From NCBI GenBank assembly GCA_050013795.1, contig JBEKEO010000161.1:1-7171 (forward strand): DNA of 7,171 nucleotides, written 5' to 3'. This document shows positions 1-5,738 of the stretch, piece after piece. The notes under the pieces were generated by a model that worked only from the letters and a program-made list of their open reading frames with translations, did no database searches and was not told the origin of the DNA. The DNA is from CAWHOW01 sp050013795. Lineage in GTDB: Bacteria > Bacteroidota > Bacteroidia > Bacteroidales > CG2-30-32-10. Numbering within the stretch: the first letter of the stretch is position 1; each line of letters begins with the position of its first letter. The position numbers and the translations under genes were made by a program.

Positions 1-2
1 TA

Positions 3-653
3 ACGGTTTATAACCAGTATGGCTGTGCCAGCACTGACAGTCATGTGTTGATGGTTATTCCTACTATAGCCGATATAGCAGTTACAGCAGTTGATACAAA
101 CATACAGGGAAATTATGTAGCGCTATCAGCAGATATAGCAAATTACGGTTCACAAAGAATCTACAGCATGTATATCACAGCCGAACCTCAGGGAGGAACA
201 TCATTTACGGAAACATGGACAGATTTGATTAACCCGTTGCAACCCGGAGGCACCATGACATATCATTTCAATGGGAAATATGCACTTTCAGAGATGCAGG
301 GCGCGGATTATATATGTGTGGGGGCACAGATAGTAAACGAAGACCCGGACAATAACCCTTCAAACAATGTTCAATGTATCCCATTCAAAGATGCATTTAT
401 TGCATATGACCCCTACCCTTCTCCTATCAACAATCAGCTTCTTCACATTGATTTTATTCTGCCTGCGCCTGACAATGTTGGCATAACTATGTATGGATTG
501 AAAGGGGATCTGATTGCCAAGATTTATTCTGGTGCGGCAGCTAAGGGACTAAACATGCTTACAATAAATGTTTCTTCCTTATCACTAGGCATTTATACAT
601 ATCGTATAATATACAGAGATGAACAAAGGATTTTACGTTTTATAAAATATTAA
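3..653 (+). CDS. Secreted/surface protein with CARDB-like module and T9SS type A sorting domain (3' part only)
   Basis: The frame is open from base 3, so the true start lies left of the window; the GTG at 45 is internal. The first residues (VYNQYGC, then STD and a short strand) look like the last strand of an Ig/PKD-like repeat. From about 66 to 390 comes a CARDB-like beta-sandwich: an alternating strand (IADIAVTAV), a centre (LSADIANYGS) and a closing DPDNNPSNN motif. From about 408 to the stop is a typical T9SS type A C-terminal domain: YPSP, a hydrophobic strand (LHIDFILP), a loop with GLKGDLI, then LTINVSSLSLGIYTYRI and a final strand ending in KY. Such domains guide cargo across the outer membrane and are usually cleaved on export. 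No catalytic domain is visible in this fragment, so its activity is unknown. It converges on fcl. The sorting-domain call is strong; the CARDB call is moderate. Confidence 0.85.
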   Translation, partial: TVYNQYGCASTDSHVLMVIPTIADIAVTAVDTNIQGNYVALSADIANYGSQRIYSMYITAEPQGGTSFTETWTDLINPLQPGGTMTYHFNGKYALSEMQGADYICVGAQIVNEDPDNNPSNNVQCIPFKDAFIAYDPYPSPINNQLLHIDFILPAPDNVGITMYGLKGDLIAKIYSGAAAKGLNMLTINVSSLSLGIYTYRIIYRDEQRILRFIKY

Positions 654-671
654 TTTAAAGTAATTAATCCC

Positions 672-764
672 TGTCAGTTCGAGTAGTCCAGATGAAATCA
701 GGATGTATCGAGAACATGAAGACCTGTATGCCACTTCCCGATAAGCAGGCTACTCGAGGTGACA
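672..764. repeat. Composite palindromic repeat, copy 1 (TCGAGTAG/TATCGAGAAC family)
   Basis: Positions 672-715 are a diverged copy of the element at 868-915: both begin TGTCAGTTCGAGTAGTC and end GTATCGAGAAC. The centre folds as an imperfect stem (686-693 with 697-704; mismatch A690/A700, wobble G686/T704, loop GAA 694-696). GTTC 677-680 can pair with GAAC 712-715. Unlike copy 2, the outer TGTC has no partner right after GAAC. Instead a second, inverted end lies at 750-764 (CTACTCGAGGTGACA), matching 13 of 15 positions of the reverse complement of 672-686. The unit therefore looks like a two-ended composite with a 34-base insert. Repeats of this look are, from memory, common between genes in Bacteroidota. 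No transposase is in the window. It could help end the converging transcripts, but it lacks a clean stem followed by a T-run. Confidence 0.7.
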
Positions 765-867
765 AAACTTTTCGTTTTAAAGTATTACTCTTATCAAATT
801 ATATGTGAATTTGTAGTTGTATTAATCGCCATGAGAACATTAGAAGAGCCAATCAACTCAATATAGT

Positions 868-915
868 TGTCAGTTCGAGTAGTCACGATTTCATCGGGAC
901 GTATCGAGAACGACA
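868..915. repeat. Palindromic repeat, copy 2 (complete foldable unit)
   Basis: The 48-base unit can fold into one long imperfect hairpin. The outer stem pairs TGTC 868-871 with GACA 912-915 and GTTC 873-876 with GAAC 908-911, with A872 bulged. An internal loop contains GAGTA on one side and GTATCGA on the other. The inner stem pairs 882-889 with 893-900, with one A/G mismatch and a TTC loop. It is in direct orientation to 672-715 and sits 28 bases past the fcl stop codon. The end-to-end symmetry supports a REP-like mobile or structural element rather than chance. A role in transcript ending or 3'-end stability is inference. Confidence 0.75.
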
Positions 916-942
916 TTAAGAAATTCCATTCCAATTATACTA

Positions 943-1866
943 TTATTTCAGGAATTTTCCTTCGTAAACTTCTCTTATTCCCTGTTCGAGAGAAATGGAG
1001 TGCTTCCAACCAAGGGCATGAAGTTTGGACACATCCAGCAATTTTCTTGGGGTTCCATCAGGTTTATCTGTATTAAAGATGAACTCGCCTGTATAACCTA
1101 CAATCTTCTTAATGAGAACAGCAAGTTCCTTTATAGAAATTTCTTCTCCTGACCCAACATTAATTGTATCTTGCTCATCATAATTCTGCATCAAGAAATA
1201 GCAGGCATCTGCCAAATCATTCACATGCAGGAATTCGCGCAAAGGGGTTCCCGTTCCCCAGATTTCAACGGATAGGGATTTATTAATTTTTGCTTCATGA
1301 AATTTACGCAGAAGAGCTGGTAATACATGTGAATTCTTCAGATCATAATTGTCATTTGAGCCATAAAGGTTGGTCGGCATGCAAGAAATAAAATTACACC
1401 CATACTGCAGTTTATAATTCTCACATAGTTTTATACCGGCGATCTTGGCCAATGCATAAGCATCATTTGTAGGTTCAAGTTCCCCAGTGAGAAGATATTC
1501 TTCTTTTAATGGCTGAGGTGCTAATTTTGGATAAATGCAGGAAGAGCCGAGAAACAATAGTTTTTTAACATTATTTAAATAAGAAGCATGAATAATATTG
1601 GCTTCTATCATCAGGTTATCATAAAGAAATTCTGCTTTGGCTGAATTATTGGCTAAGATTCCACCAACTTTTGCAGCAGCGAGGATAACATATTCTGGTT
1701 TATCTTTCCCGAAAAAATCATTTACAGATTGTTGGTTCCTCAGGTCAATATCCTCCACTGATTTTAAAAGAAAATTTGAATATCCTTCATTTTTCAGCTT
1801 ACGGAAAATAGCGGAACCCACCATTCCTGTATAGCCTGCTATAAATATTTTAGCTTTCTTTTCCAT
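943..1866 (-). CDS. fcl: GDP-L-fucose synthase
   Basis: This NADPH-dependent epimerase/reductase turns GDP-4-keto-6-deoxy-D-mannose into GDP-L-fucose in the cytoplasm, the last step of the de novo route. The protein has 307 residues, near the usual 310-320. It is an extended short-chain dehydrogenase: a Rossmann GxxGxxG at G11, G14 and G17 (AGYTGMVGSA), the active-site stretch FLGSSCIYP with S108 and C110, the YxxxK pair Y137 and K141, and H180 in NSHVLPALL. These line up with the known catalytic Ser, Cys, Tyr, Lys and His of the E. coli enzyme. PLREFLHVNDLADA near 208-221 is the family's substrate-binding segment. The ATG lies 9 bases after the gmd stop, with no Shine-Dalgarno, so the two genes are almost surely co-transcribed. 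The product would feed fucosyltransferases, none of which is in the window. No damage is seen. Confidence 0.96.
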   Translation of the reverse strand: MEKKAKIFIAGYTGMVGSAIFRKLKNEGYSNFLLKSVEDIDLRNQQSVNDFFGKDKPEYVILAAAKVGGILANNSAKAEFLYDNLMIEANIIHASYLNNVKKLLFLGSSCIYPKLAPQPLKEEYLLTGELEPTNDAYALAKIAGIKLCENYKLQYGCNFISCMPTNLYGSNDNYDLKNSHVLPALLRKFHEAKINKSLSVEIWGTGTPLREFLHVNDLADACYFLMQNYDEQDTINVGSGEEISIKELAVLIKKIVGYTGEFIFNTDKPDGTPRKLLDVSKLHALGWKHSISLEQGIREVYEGKFLK

Positions 1867-1875
1867 AATACAAAT

Positions 1876-2967
1876 TTAAAAACCAGAGTTTTTCAAATAT
1901 TTCTTTTTACTGAAAATTTTTAGATCGTTTTCCATCATTTCCTTAACCAGCATAGGTAAATCATATTTGGGACTCCATCCCAGAATATTTCTTGCCTTTG
2001 AATTATCACCAATTAGCAAGTCGACTTCTGTCGGCCGGAAATAATTTTCATCTACTGCCACCACTTCTTTCCCTACTTTCAACTGATATTCTGAGTTATT
2101 GCATTTCACAACTTTGGCTTTCTCTTCAACACCCTTTCCGCTGAAGTCAATTTCAACACCAACTTCTCCAAACGCCATTTTGATGAAATCTCTAACTGTA
2201 GTTGTTTTTCCGGTAGCTATAACAAAATCCTCGGGTTTATCATGCTGAAGCATCATCCACATCGCCTCAACATAATCTTTTGCATGCCCCCAGTCGCGGC
2301 TTGCATCCAAATTCCCAACATAAACTTTATCCTCCAATCCGAGTGCAATATTTGCAACCGCTCTTGTTATTTTGCGTGTCACAAAAGTCTCTCCACGAAC
2401 AGGAGATTCATGATTAAACAGGATGCCATTCACGGCAAACATATTATATGCTTCACGGTAATTTACAATGATCCAGTAACTGTAGAGTTTTGCAATTCCA
2501 TAAGGGGAGCGGGGATAAAACGGTGTTGTTTCTGTCTGGGGTACTTCCTGAACCATCCCGTATAATTCAGAAGTAGAAGCCTGGTAAATCCTTGTTTTCT
2601 TAACCAATCCAAGCAAGCGAACTGCTTCAAGCACACGAAGTGTTCCAATGCCATCAGCATTGGCAGTATATTCCGGTTCTTCAAAGCTAACCTTAACATG
2701 TGACATGGCACCCAGATTATATATTTCATCAGGCTGTACTTCTTGTACTATTCTTATCAGGTTGCTTGAATCCGTAAGATCTCCATAATGAAGTTTAAAA
2801 CGAATATTCTTTTCGTGCACATCCTGATAAAGATGATCTATGCGTTCTGTATTTATTGATGAACTCCTTCTTTTCAGACCATGTACCGCATACCCTTTAC
2901 GCAAAAGAAATTCTGCCAGGTAAGCGCCATCCTGCCCTGTAATTCCAGTAATTAATGCTGTCTTCAT
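1876..2967 (-). CDS. gmd: GDP-mannose 4,6-dehydratase
   Basis: The enzyme dehydrates GDP-D-mannose to GDP-4-keto-6-deoxy-D-mannose, using bound NADP(H), in the cytoplasm; it is the first step to GDP-L-fucose and related deoxysugars. The protein has 363 residues, within the normal range. The N-terminal Rossmann motif is G8, G11, G14 (ITGITGQDGAY), followed by RRSSSINTERIDHLY, typical of the NADP and tetramer contact region. The active site is clear: T132 and E134 in STSELYG and the pair Y156 and K160 in PRSPYGIAK. The C-terminal half has FNHESPVRGETFVTRKI and DASRDWGHAKDYVEAMW, both hallmarks of GMD rather than other sugar-nucleotide dehydratases. It starts at an ATG about 35 bases below a good promoter and leads the gmd-fcl operon. 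The sequence is intact and looks housekeeping-like, with no sign of recent transfer. Confidence 0.97.
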   Translation of the reverse strand: MKTALITGITGQDGAYLAEFLLRKGYAVHGLKRRSSSINTERIDHLYQDVHEKNIRFKLHYGDLTDSSNLIRIVQEVQPDEIYNLGAMSHVKVSFEEPEYTANADGIGTLRVLEAVRLLGLVKKTRIYQASTSELYGMVQEVPQTETTPFYPRSPYGIAKLYSYWIIVNYREAYNMFAVNGILFNHESPVRGETFVTRKITRAVANIALGLEDKVYVGNLDASRDWGHAKDYVEAMWMMLQHDKPEDFVIATGKTTTVRDFIKMAFGEVGVEIDFSGKGVEEKAKVVKCNNSEYQLKVGKEVVAVDENYFRPTEVDLLIGDNSKARNILGWSPKYDLPMLVKEMMENDLKIFSKKKYLKNSGF

Positions 2968-3008
2968 ACCGTGTATTTATAAATATAAACAAATCCAAGT
3001 GATTTTTG

Positions 3009-3036
3009 CAAAAATACACAAACAAAATTAAAACAA
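3009..3036 (-). promoter_or_regulatory. Bacteroidota-type promoter of the gmd-fcl operon
   Basis: On the minus strand, TATTTTTG (3016 to 3009) fits the Bacteroidota -7 consensus TAnnTTTG exactly. A TTG at 3036-3034 lies 17 bases upstream, inside the spacing reported for the -33 element. Transcription would begin near 3003, giving a leader of about 35 bases before the gmd ATG. This suggests gmd-fcl is transcribed independently of ddl-rdgB, which end 156 bases upstream. The surrounding AT-richness makes a chance match possible. Confidence 0.6.
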
Positions 3037-3123
3037 GGATTTACAAAATTTTCTTAAAGAATTTATAATATTAAACAGGTGTTTGGAAAGAAAAGATCAA
3101 AAAGAAAATTAATCCGGATTGAA

Positions 3124-3711
3124 CTATTTGTTTTCAATGATTGTTCTTAAGTAATCATTAAGTTTTTGCACTGCCAATCCTCTATGGCTTATAGAATTTT
3201 TCAACTTAAGAGGCATTTCGGCAAATGTTTCAGAAAATCCATCAGGTAAAAAAACAGGATCATATCCAAAACCTTCGTTCCCGTGTTTTTCAGAAAGCAT
3301 TTGTCCGTTAACCAAGCCTACGAATTGTGTTTCAACACCATCAATTATAAGAGATATTACTGTTCTGAAACGAGCTTTACGGTTAGCAGCCCCTTTCATT
3401 TCAGAAAGAACTCTATTGATATTGTCTTCAAAATTGCAGTCCTCTCCAGCATATCTTGCGGAATACACACCCGGGCGGCCATTTAATGCCTCTATTTCAA
3501 GCCCGGTATCATCAGCAAAGCAATTCACGCCAAATTTATTAAAAATATAATGTGATTTTTGGGATGCATTTTCCTCAATGGTATAAGCAGTTTCAGGAAT
3601 AATATCAAAACAACCTATTTCAGAAAGTGTAATGATTTGTATTCCGGGAGGAATCAAATTACGAATTTCCTCCAGTTTATGTTTATTGTTAGTAGCAAAA
3701 ACCAGATTCAT
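3124..3711 (-). CDS. rdgB: XTP/dITP pyrophosphatase (RdgB/HAM1 family)
   Basis: This cytoplasmic nucleotide-pool cleaner hydrolyses non-canonical purine triphosphates (ITP, dITP, XTP) to the monophosphate plus pyrophosphate, keeping deaminated bases out of DNA and RNA. The 195 residues match the family length. Landmarks in order: the N-terminal FATNNKHKLEEI (T7, N8, N9, K10, phosphate binding), FADDTGLEIEALNGRPGVYSAR (65 onward, with D67 and D68, the latter aligning with the catalytic Asp69 of E. coli RdgB), GFGYDPVF (147-154, base-recognition loop), and SHRG at 175-178, the closing signature. The ATG lies six bases below the ddl stop, so it is probably translated from the ddl transcript. All key residues are present. 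Pairing of this gene with ddl is unlikely to reflect a shared pathway and may only be shared expression. Confidence 0.96.
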   Translation of the reverse strand: MNLVFATNNKHKLEEIRNLIPPGIQIITLSEIGCFDIIPETAYTIEENASQKSHYIFNKFGVNCFADDTGLEIEALNGRPGVYSARYAGEDCNFEDNINRVLSEMKGAANRKARFRTVISLIIDGVETQFVGLVNGQMLSEKHGNEGFGYDPVFLPDGFSETFAEMPLKLKNSISHRGLAVQKLNDYLRTIIENK

Positions 3712-3717
3712 CGATAA

Positions 3718-4692
3718 CTAGATTACATTATCAATCAGAATGGTAAAAAATTCTTTAAGCGGGATCCCCATCGCCTGCGCCTGTTTAGGAACTATACTTG
3801 CAGCGCTTAATCCGGGGATAGTATTAACTTCCAGAAAATATGGATTTCCATTCTTAACAATATAATCAAAGCGTGCAACTCCACGGCAATTGAATTTTCT
3901 GAATAAATGCAATGAAAGTTCTTTGCATTTATTATGGACATCATTTGGAACACGGGCCGGAGTTATTTCTTCAGCCAATGAAGTGTCATATTTCGATGCG
4001 TAATCAAAGAATTCGTGTTTGCTGACAATCTCGGTAAGTGGCAATGCAATTAATTCGTTTTTCTTTTGCAATATTCCGCAGGTAACTTCTACCCCTTCAA
4101 TGAATTCTTCAATCTGCACTTCATTGTCTTCATGCAATGCAGTTTGAATTGCCTTTTCAATATCTTTCTTGTCTTTCACTTTTGACATTCCAATGCTGGA
4201 GCCGCCATTATTAGGCTTAACAAAGCAGGGCAAACCAGTCGTGGAAATAATTTCATCAACATTAAATTTGACATTCTTCTTAACAAGAACAGATTTTGCA
4301 GTAGTCGCGCCATATTCTTTAGCAAGCGACTGGCAGAAATTTTTATTAAATGTGAGTGATGATGAAATAACCCCCGAAAAAGTATATGGAATTTTCATCA
4401 TATCTAAGTATCCCTGTAATTTCCCATCTTCTCCCGGAGTTCCATGAATAGCAATAAAAACAGCATCAAATTTTATTTTTCTATTCTCATAAAAAATAGA
4501 AAAATCGTTTTTATCAACATCCGATTCTTTATTATCATCTGAAATAAATTTCCAGCATGATCCTTTTAAAAGAATCGTAAATACAATGAATTTTTCTTTG
4601 TCAATGTTTTCTTTTATGACTTTTGCACTTTGGAGTGATATGACTGATTCACCGGAATCACCTCCTGTTATCAATGCTATATTCTTTTTCAC
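3718..4692 (-). CDS. ddl: D-alanine--D-alanine ligase
   Basis: An ATP-grasp enzyme that joins two D-alanines for the peptidoglycan pentapeptide, in the cytoplasm. I start it at the GTG at 4692 (324 residues). The frame also opens at a TTG at 4722, but that TTG lies inside a promoter-like box, and the GTG start places the conserved glutamate at E15, as in E. coli DdlB. Landmarks: GGDSGE (10-15), HGTPGEDGKLQGYLD (83-97), FVKPNNGGSSIGMS (157-170, nucleotide loop), EEFIEGVEVTCGIL (195-208), the omega loop with K234 and Y235, then D276, E288 and N290 for magnesium binding (RFDYIV and FLEVNTIPGLS). The tyrosine in the omega loop fits D-Ala-D-Ala synthesis, not the D-lactate-making VanA type, which has histidine there. 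It is followed after six bases by rdgB and is divergent from the PASTA gene. No in-frame ATG is usable near the N-terminus. Confidence 0.94.
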   Translation of the reverse strand: MKKNIALITGGDSGESVISLQSAKVIKENIDKEKFIVFTILLKGSCWKFISDDNKESDVDKNDFSIFYENRKIKFDAVFIAIHGTPGEDGKLQGYLDMMKIPYTFSGVISSSLTFNKNFCQSLAKEYGATTAKSVLVKKNVKFNVDEIISTTGLPCFVKPNNGGSSIGMSKVKDKKDIEKAIQTALHEDNEVQIEEFIEGVEVTCGILQKKNELIALPLTEIVSKHEFFDYASKYDTSLAEEITPARVPNDVHNKCKELSLHLFRKFNCRGVARFDYIVKNGNPYFLEVNTIPGLSAASIVPKQAQAMGIPLKEFFTILIDNVI

Positions 4693-4719
4693 CGATATGT
4701 TTGTTTTTGTAAACGTATG

Positions 4720-4727
4720 CAAAAATA
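4720..4727 (-). promoter_or_regulatory. Possible -7 promoter box for ddl-rdgB
   Basis: On the minus strand 4727 to 4720 reads TATTTTTG, an exact TAnnTTTG match. Transcription would start near 4714 and leave about 20 bases before the GTG at 4692, whose leader is A-rich, as is common in Bacteroidota. No convincing -33 TTG is present 17-21 bases upstream, so confidence is low. If real, it rules out the TTG at 4722 as a start codon. Confidence 0.35.
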
Positions 4728-4762
4728 ATTATTTGAATACTGTATTTTTTATTTCATATTTT

Positions 4763-4788
4763 ATTAATAACAATTTTTCGTTAATAAT
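4763..4788. other. AT-rich inverted repeat in the ddl/PASTA divergent region
   Basis: ATTAATAAC (4763-4771) and GTTAATAAT (4780-4788) pair at 8 of 9 positions around an 8-base spacer. It sits between the two divergent promoters and could be a regulator-binding dyad. In DNA this rich in A and T such symmetry also arises by chance. The rest of 4693-4916 holds no gene: the short frames there are antisense or unlike any protein. Confidence 0.25.
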
Positions 4789-4815
4789 TAAGGGTAAACA
4801 AAAAAATGGCATCAT

Positions 4816-4846
4816 CTGCTCAACAATTCAGAAATAATTATCTTTG
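4816..4846 (+). promoter_or_regulatory. Possible promoter for the PASTA gene and downstream exported protein
   Basis: TATCTTTG at 4839-4846 fits TAnnTTTG. The best upstream partner is CTG at 4816-4818, 20 bases away, an imperfect TTG. Transcription would begin near 4852, leaving a leader of about 65 bases. A short hairpin (TTGCC 4844-4848, loop TGAA, GGCAA 4853-4857) overlaps the box and is followed by a T-run. Whether it acts in DNA or RNA is unknown. Confidence 0.3.
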
Positions 4847-4916
4847 CCTGAAGGCAATATTTTTTGTCTTTTATAGTTATGATGCATATTGATTTTATCA
4901 AAAGCATTTTATTTGA

Positions 4917-5738
4917 ATGAGCCTGATTAAATTTTTTAAAAGCAGGATATTTTTTATACAACTTGGATTGGCTGTTGTTAGTACCATCATATTAATATGG
5001 ATAGCCACGCTTTTCCTAGGATTAATAACAAAACATGGTGAAGATATTACGGTTCCTGATCTCACCGGATTAAAAATAGAAGACCTTGACAGCTATCTTG
5101 GAGAAAGACATCTCGAATATTTGATCATCGATTCAGTTTATAATTTAAAAGGGAAGAAAGGCACTGTAATAGGACAGGACCCATATCCAAATTCAAAAGT
5201 AAAAAGTGGCAGGAGAATTTATGTCACTGTAATTGCTAAACTTCCTGAACACACAACCATGCCGGATTTGAAGGACCTTTCTTTACGACAAAGCATGGCT
5301 GTACTTGAGACGTATGGATTAAAAGTTGGCAAACTTAAGTATATACCGGATATAGCTAAGAATGCAGTTTTAAAACAATATTATAAAGGAAACCCTATTG
5401 AATCCGGGACTACCCTTGAAAAAGGGTCTGTCATTGATCTTGCATTAGGACGGGGTGAAAAAAGCGAAAGAACAACTATCCCTTTTCTCCTTGGAATGTC
5501 ACGTAACGATGCAATTAAAATGATAAATGAATATTCTTTGAACATAGGAGAAGAAAATTTTGAAGATGGCGCTGATACTACTAATGCCCGCGTTTATAAA
5601 CAAAACCCGGCGTATTCAAAAAAATCTTCTATTAGCCTTGGCAGTTCTGTTGAGTTATGGTACAAATCAGAAAAGAAATTTAACTTTAATGCTTACCTGA
5701 AAAAATATAAAAATGACACTATTTCCAATGAAAAATAA
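4917..5738 (+). CDS. Membrane-anchored protein with three PASTA domains
   Basis: The 273-residue protein begins with a short basic cytoplasmic tail (SLIKFFKSR), then one membrane helix at about 12-37, then three periplasmic PASTA repeats at roughly 43-107, 112-178 and 185-249. Each repeat has the family pattern: an entry P-[DF]-L (VPDLTGL, MPDLKDL, IPFLLGM), a helix, a central turn, a Q-x-P or equivalent (GQDPYPNSKVKSG, YKGNPIESGTTLEKG, KQNPAYSKKSSISLG), and a closing strand. A lysine-rich tail ends it. PASTA domains in other bacteria bind peptidoglycan fragments or cell-wall enzymes, usually on a Ser/Thr kinase or penicillin-binding protein. Here there is no kinase or transpeptidase domain, so it may be an envelope anchor or sensor partner. 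It is divergent from ddl, an arrangement I recall from other Bacteroidota, which fits a wall role. The ATG at 4917 has no Shine-Dalgarno. Its precise function is unknown. Confidence 0.9.
   Translation: MSLIKFFKSRIFFIQLGLAVVSTIILIWIATLFLGLITKHGEDITVPDLTGLKIEDLDSYLGERHLEYLIIDSVYNLKGKKGTVIGQDPYPNSKVKSGRRIYVTVIAKLPEHTTMPDLKDLSLRQSMAVLETYGLKVGKLKYIPDIAKNAVLKQYYKGNPIESGTTLEKGSVIDLALGRGEKSERTTIPFLLGMSRNDAIKMINEYSLNIGEENFEDGADTTNARVYKQNPAYSKKSSISLGSSVELWYKSEKKFNFNAYLKKYKNDTISNEK

Noticed and set aside
654..942. CRISPR-like reading of the repeated TGTCAGTTCGAGTAG segments
   Set aside because: Only two full copies exist, the copies are self-complementary with diverged centres, spacing does not suit an array, and no cas gene is present.
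867..1076. 69-codon plus-strand frame starting inside the second repeat
   Set aside because: It runs from a repeat into the antisense of fcl, has no recognisable protein features and no promoter; it is a shadow.
2463..2729. 88-codon minus-strand frame inside gmd
   Set aside because: It is an out-of-frame reading of gmd, whose own frame keeps all catalytic motifs; no evidence of expression.
3111..3120. Perfect 10-base palindrome AATCCGGATT just after the rdgB stop, followed by T-rich DNA in the sense direction
   Set aside because: It has no room for a loop (three or four pairs at most), so it is not a credible intrinsic terminator.
3718..4692. Possibility that the ligase is a VanA-type resistance enzyme
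   Set aside because: The omega loop keeps Lys-Tyr (K234, Y235) as in ordinary Ddl, and there are no vanH or vanX neighbours.
4586..4837. 83-codon plus-strand frame across the ddl start and intergenic region
   Set aside because: It is antisense to ddl at its start and ends in AT-rich noncoding DNA; hydrophobic composition follows from T-rich sequence.
4917..5738. Possibility that the PASTA protein is a PrkC/PknB-like kinase remnant or a penicillin-binding protein
   Set aside because: The cytoplasmic part is only about 11 residues, and no SxxK/SxN/KTG motifs occur; the protein looks complete as it stands.
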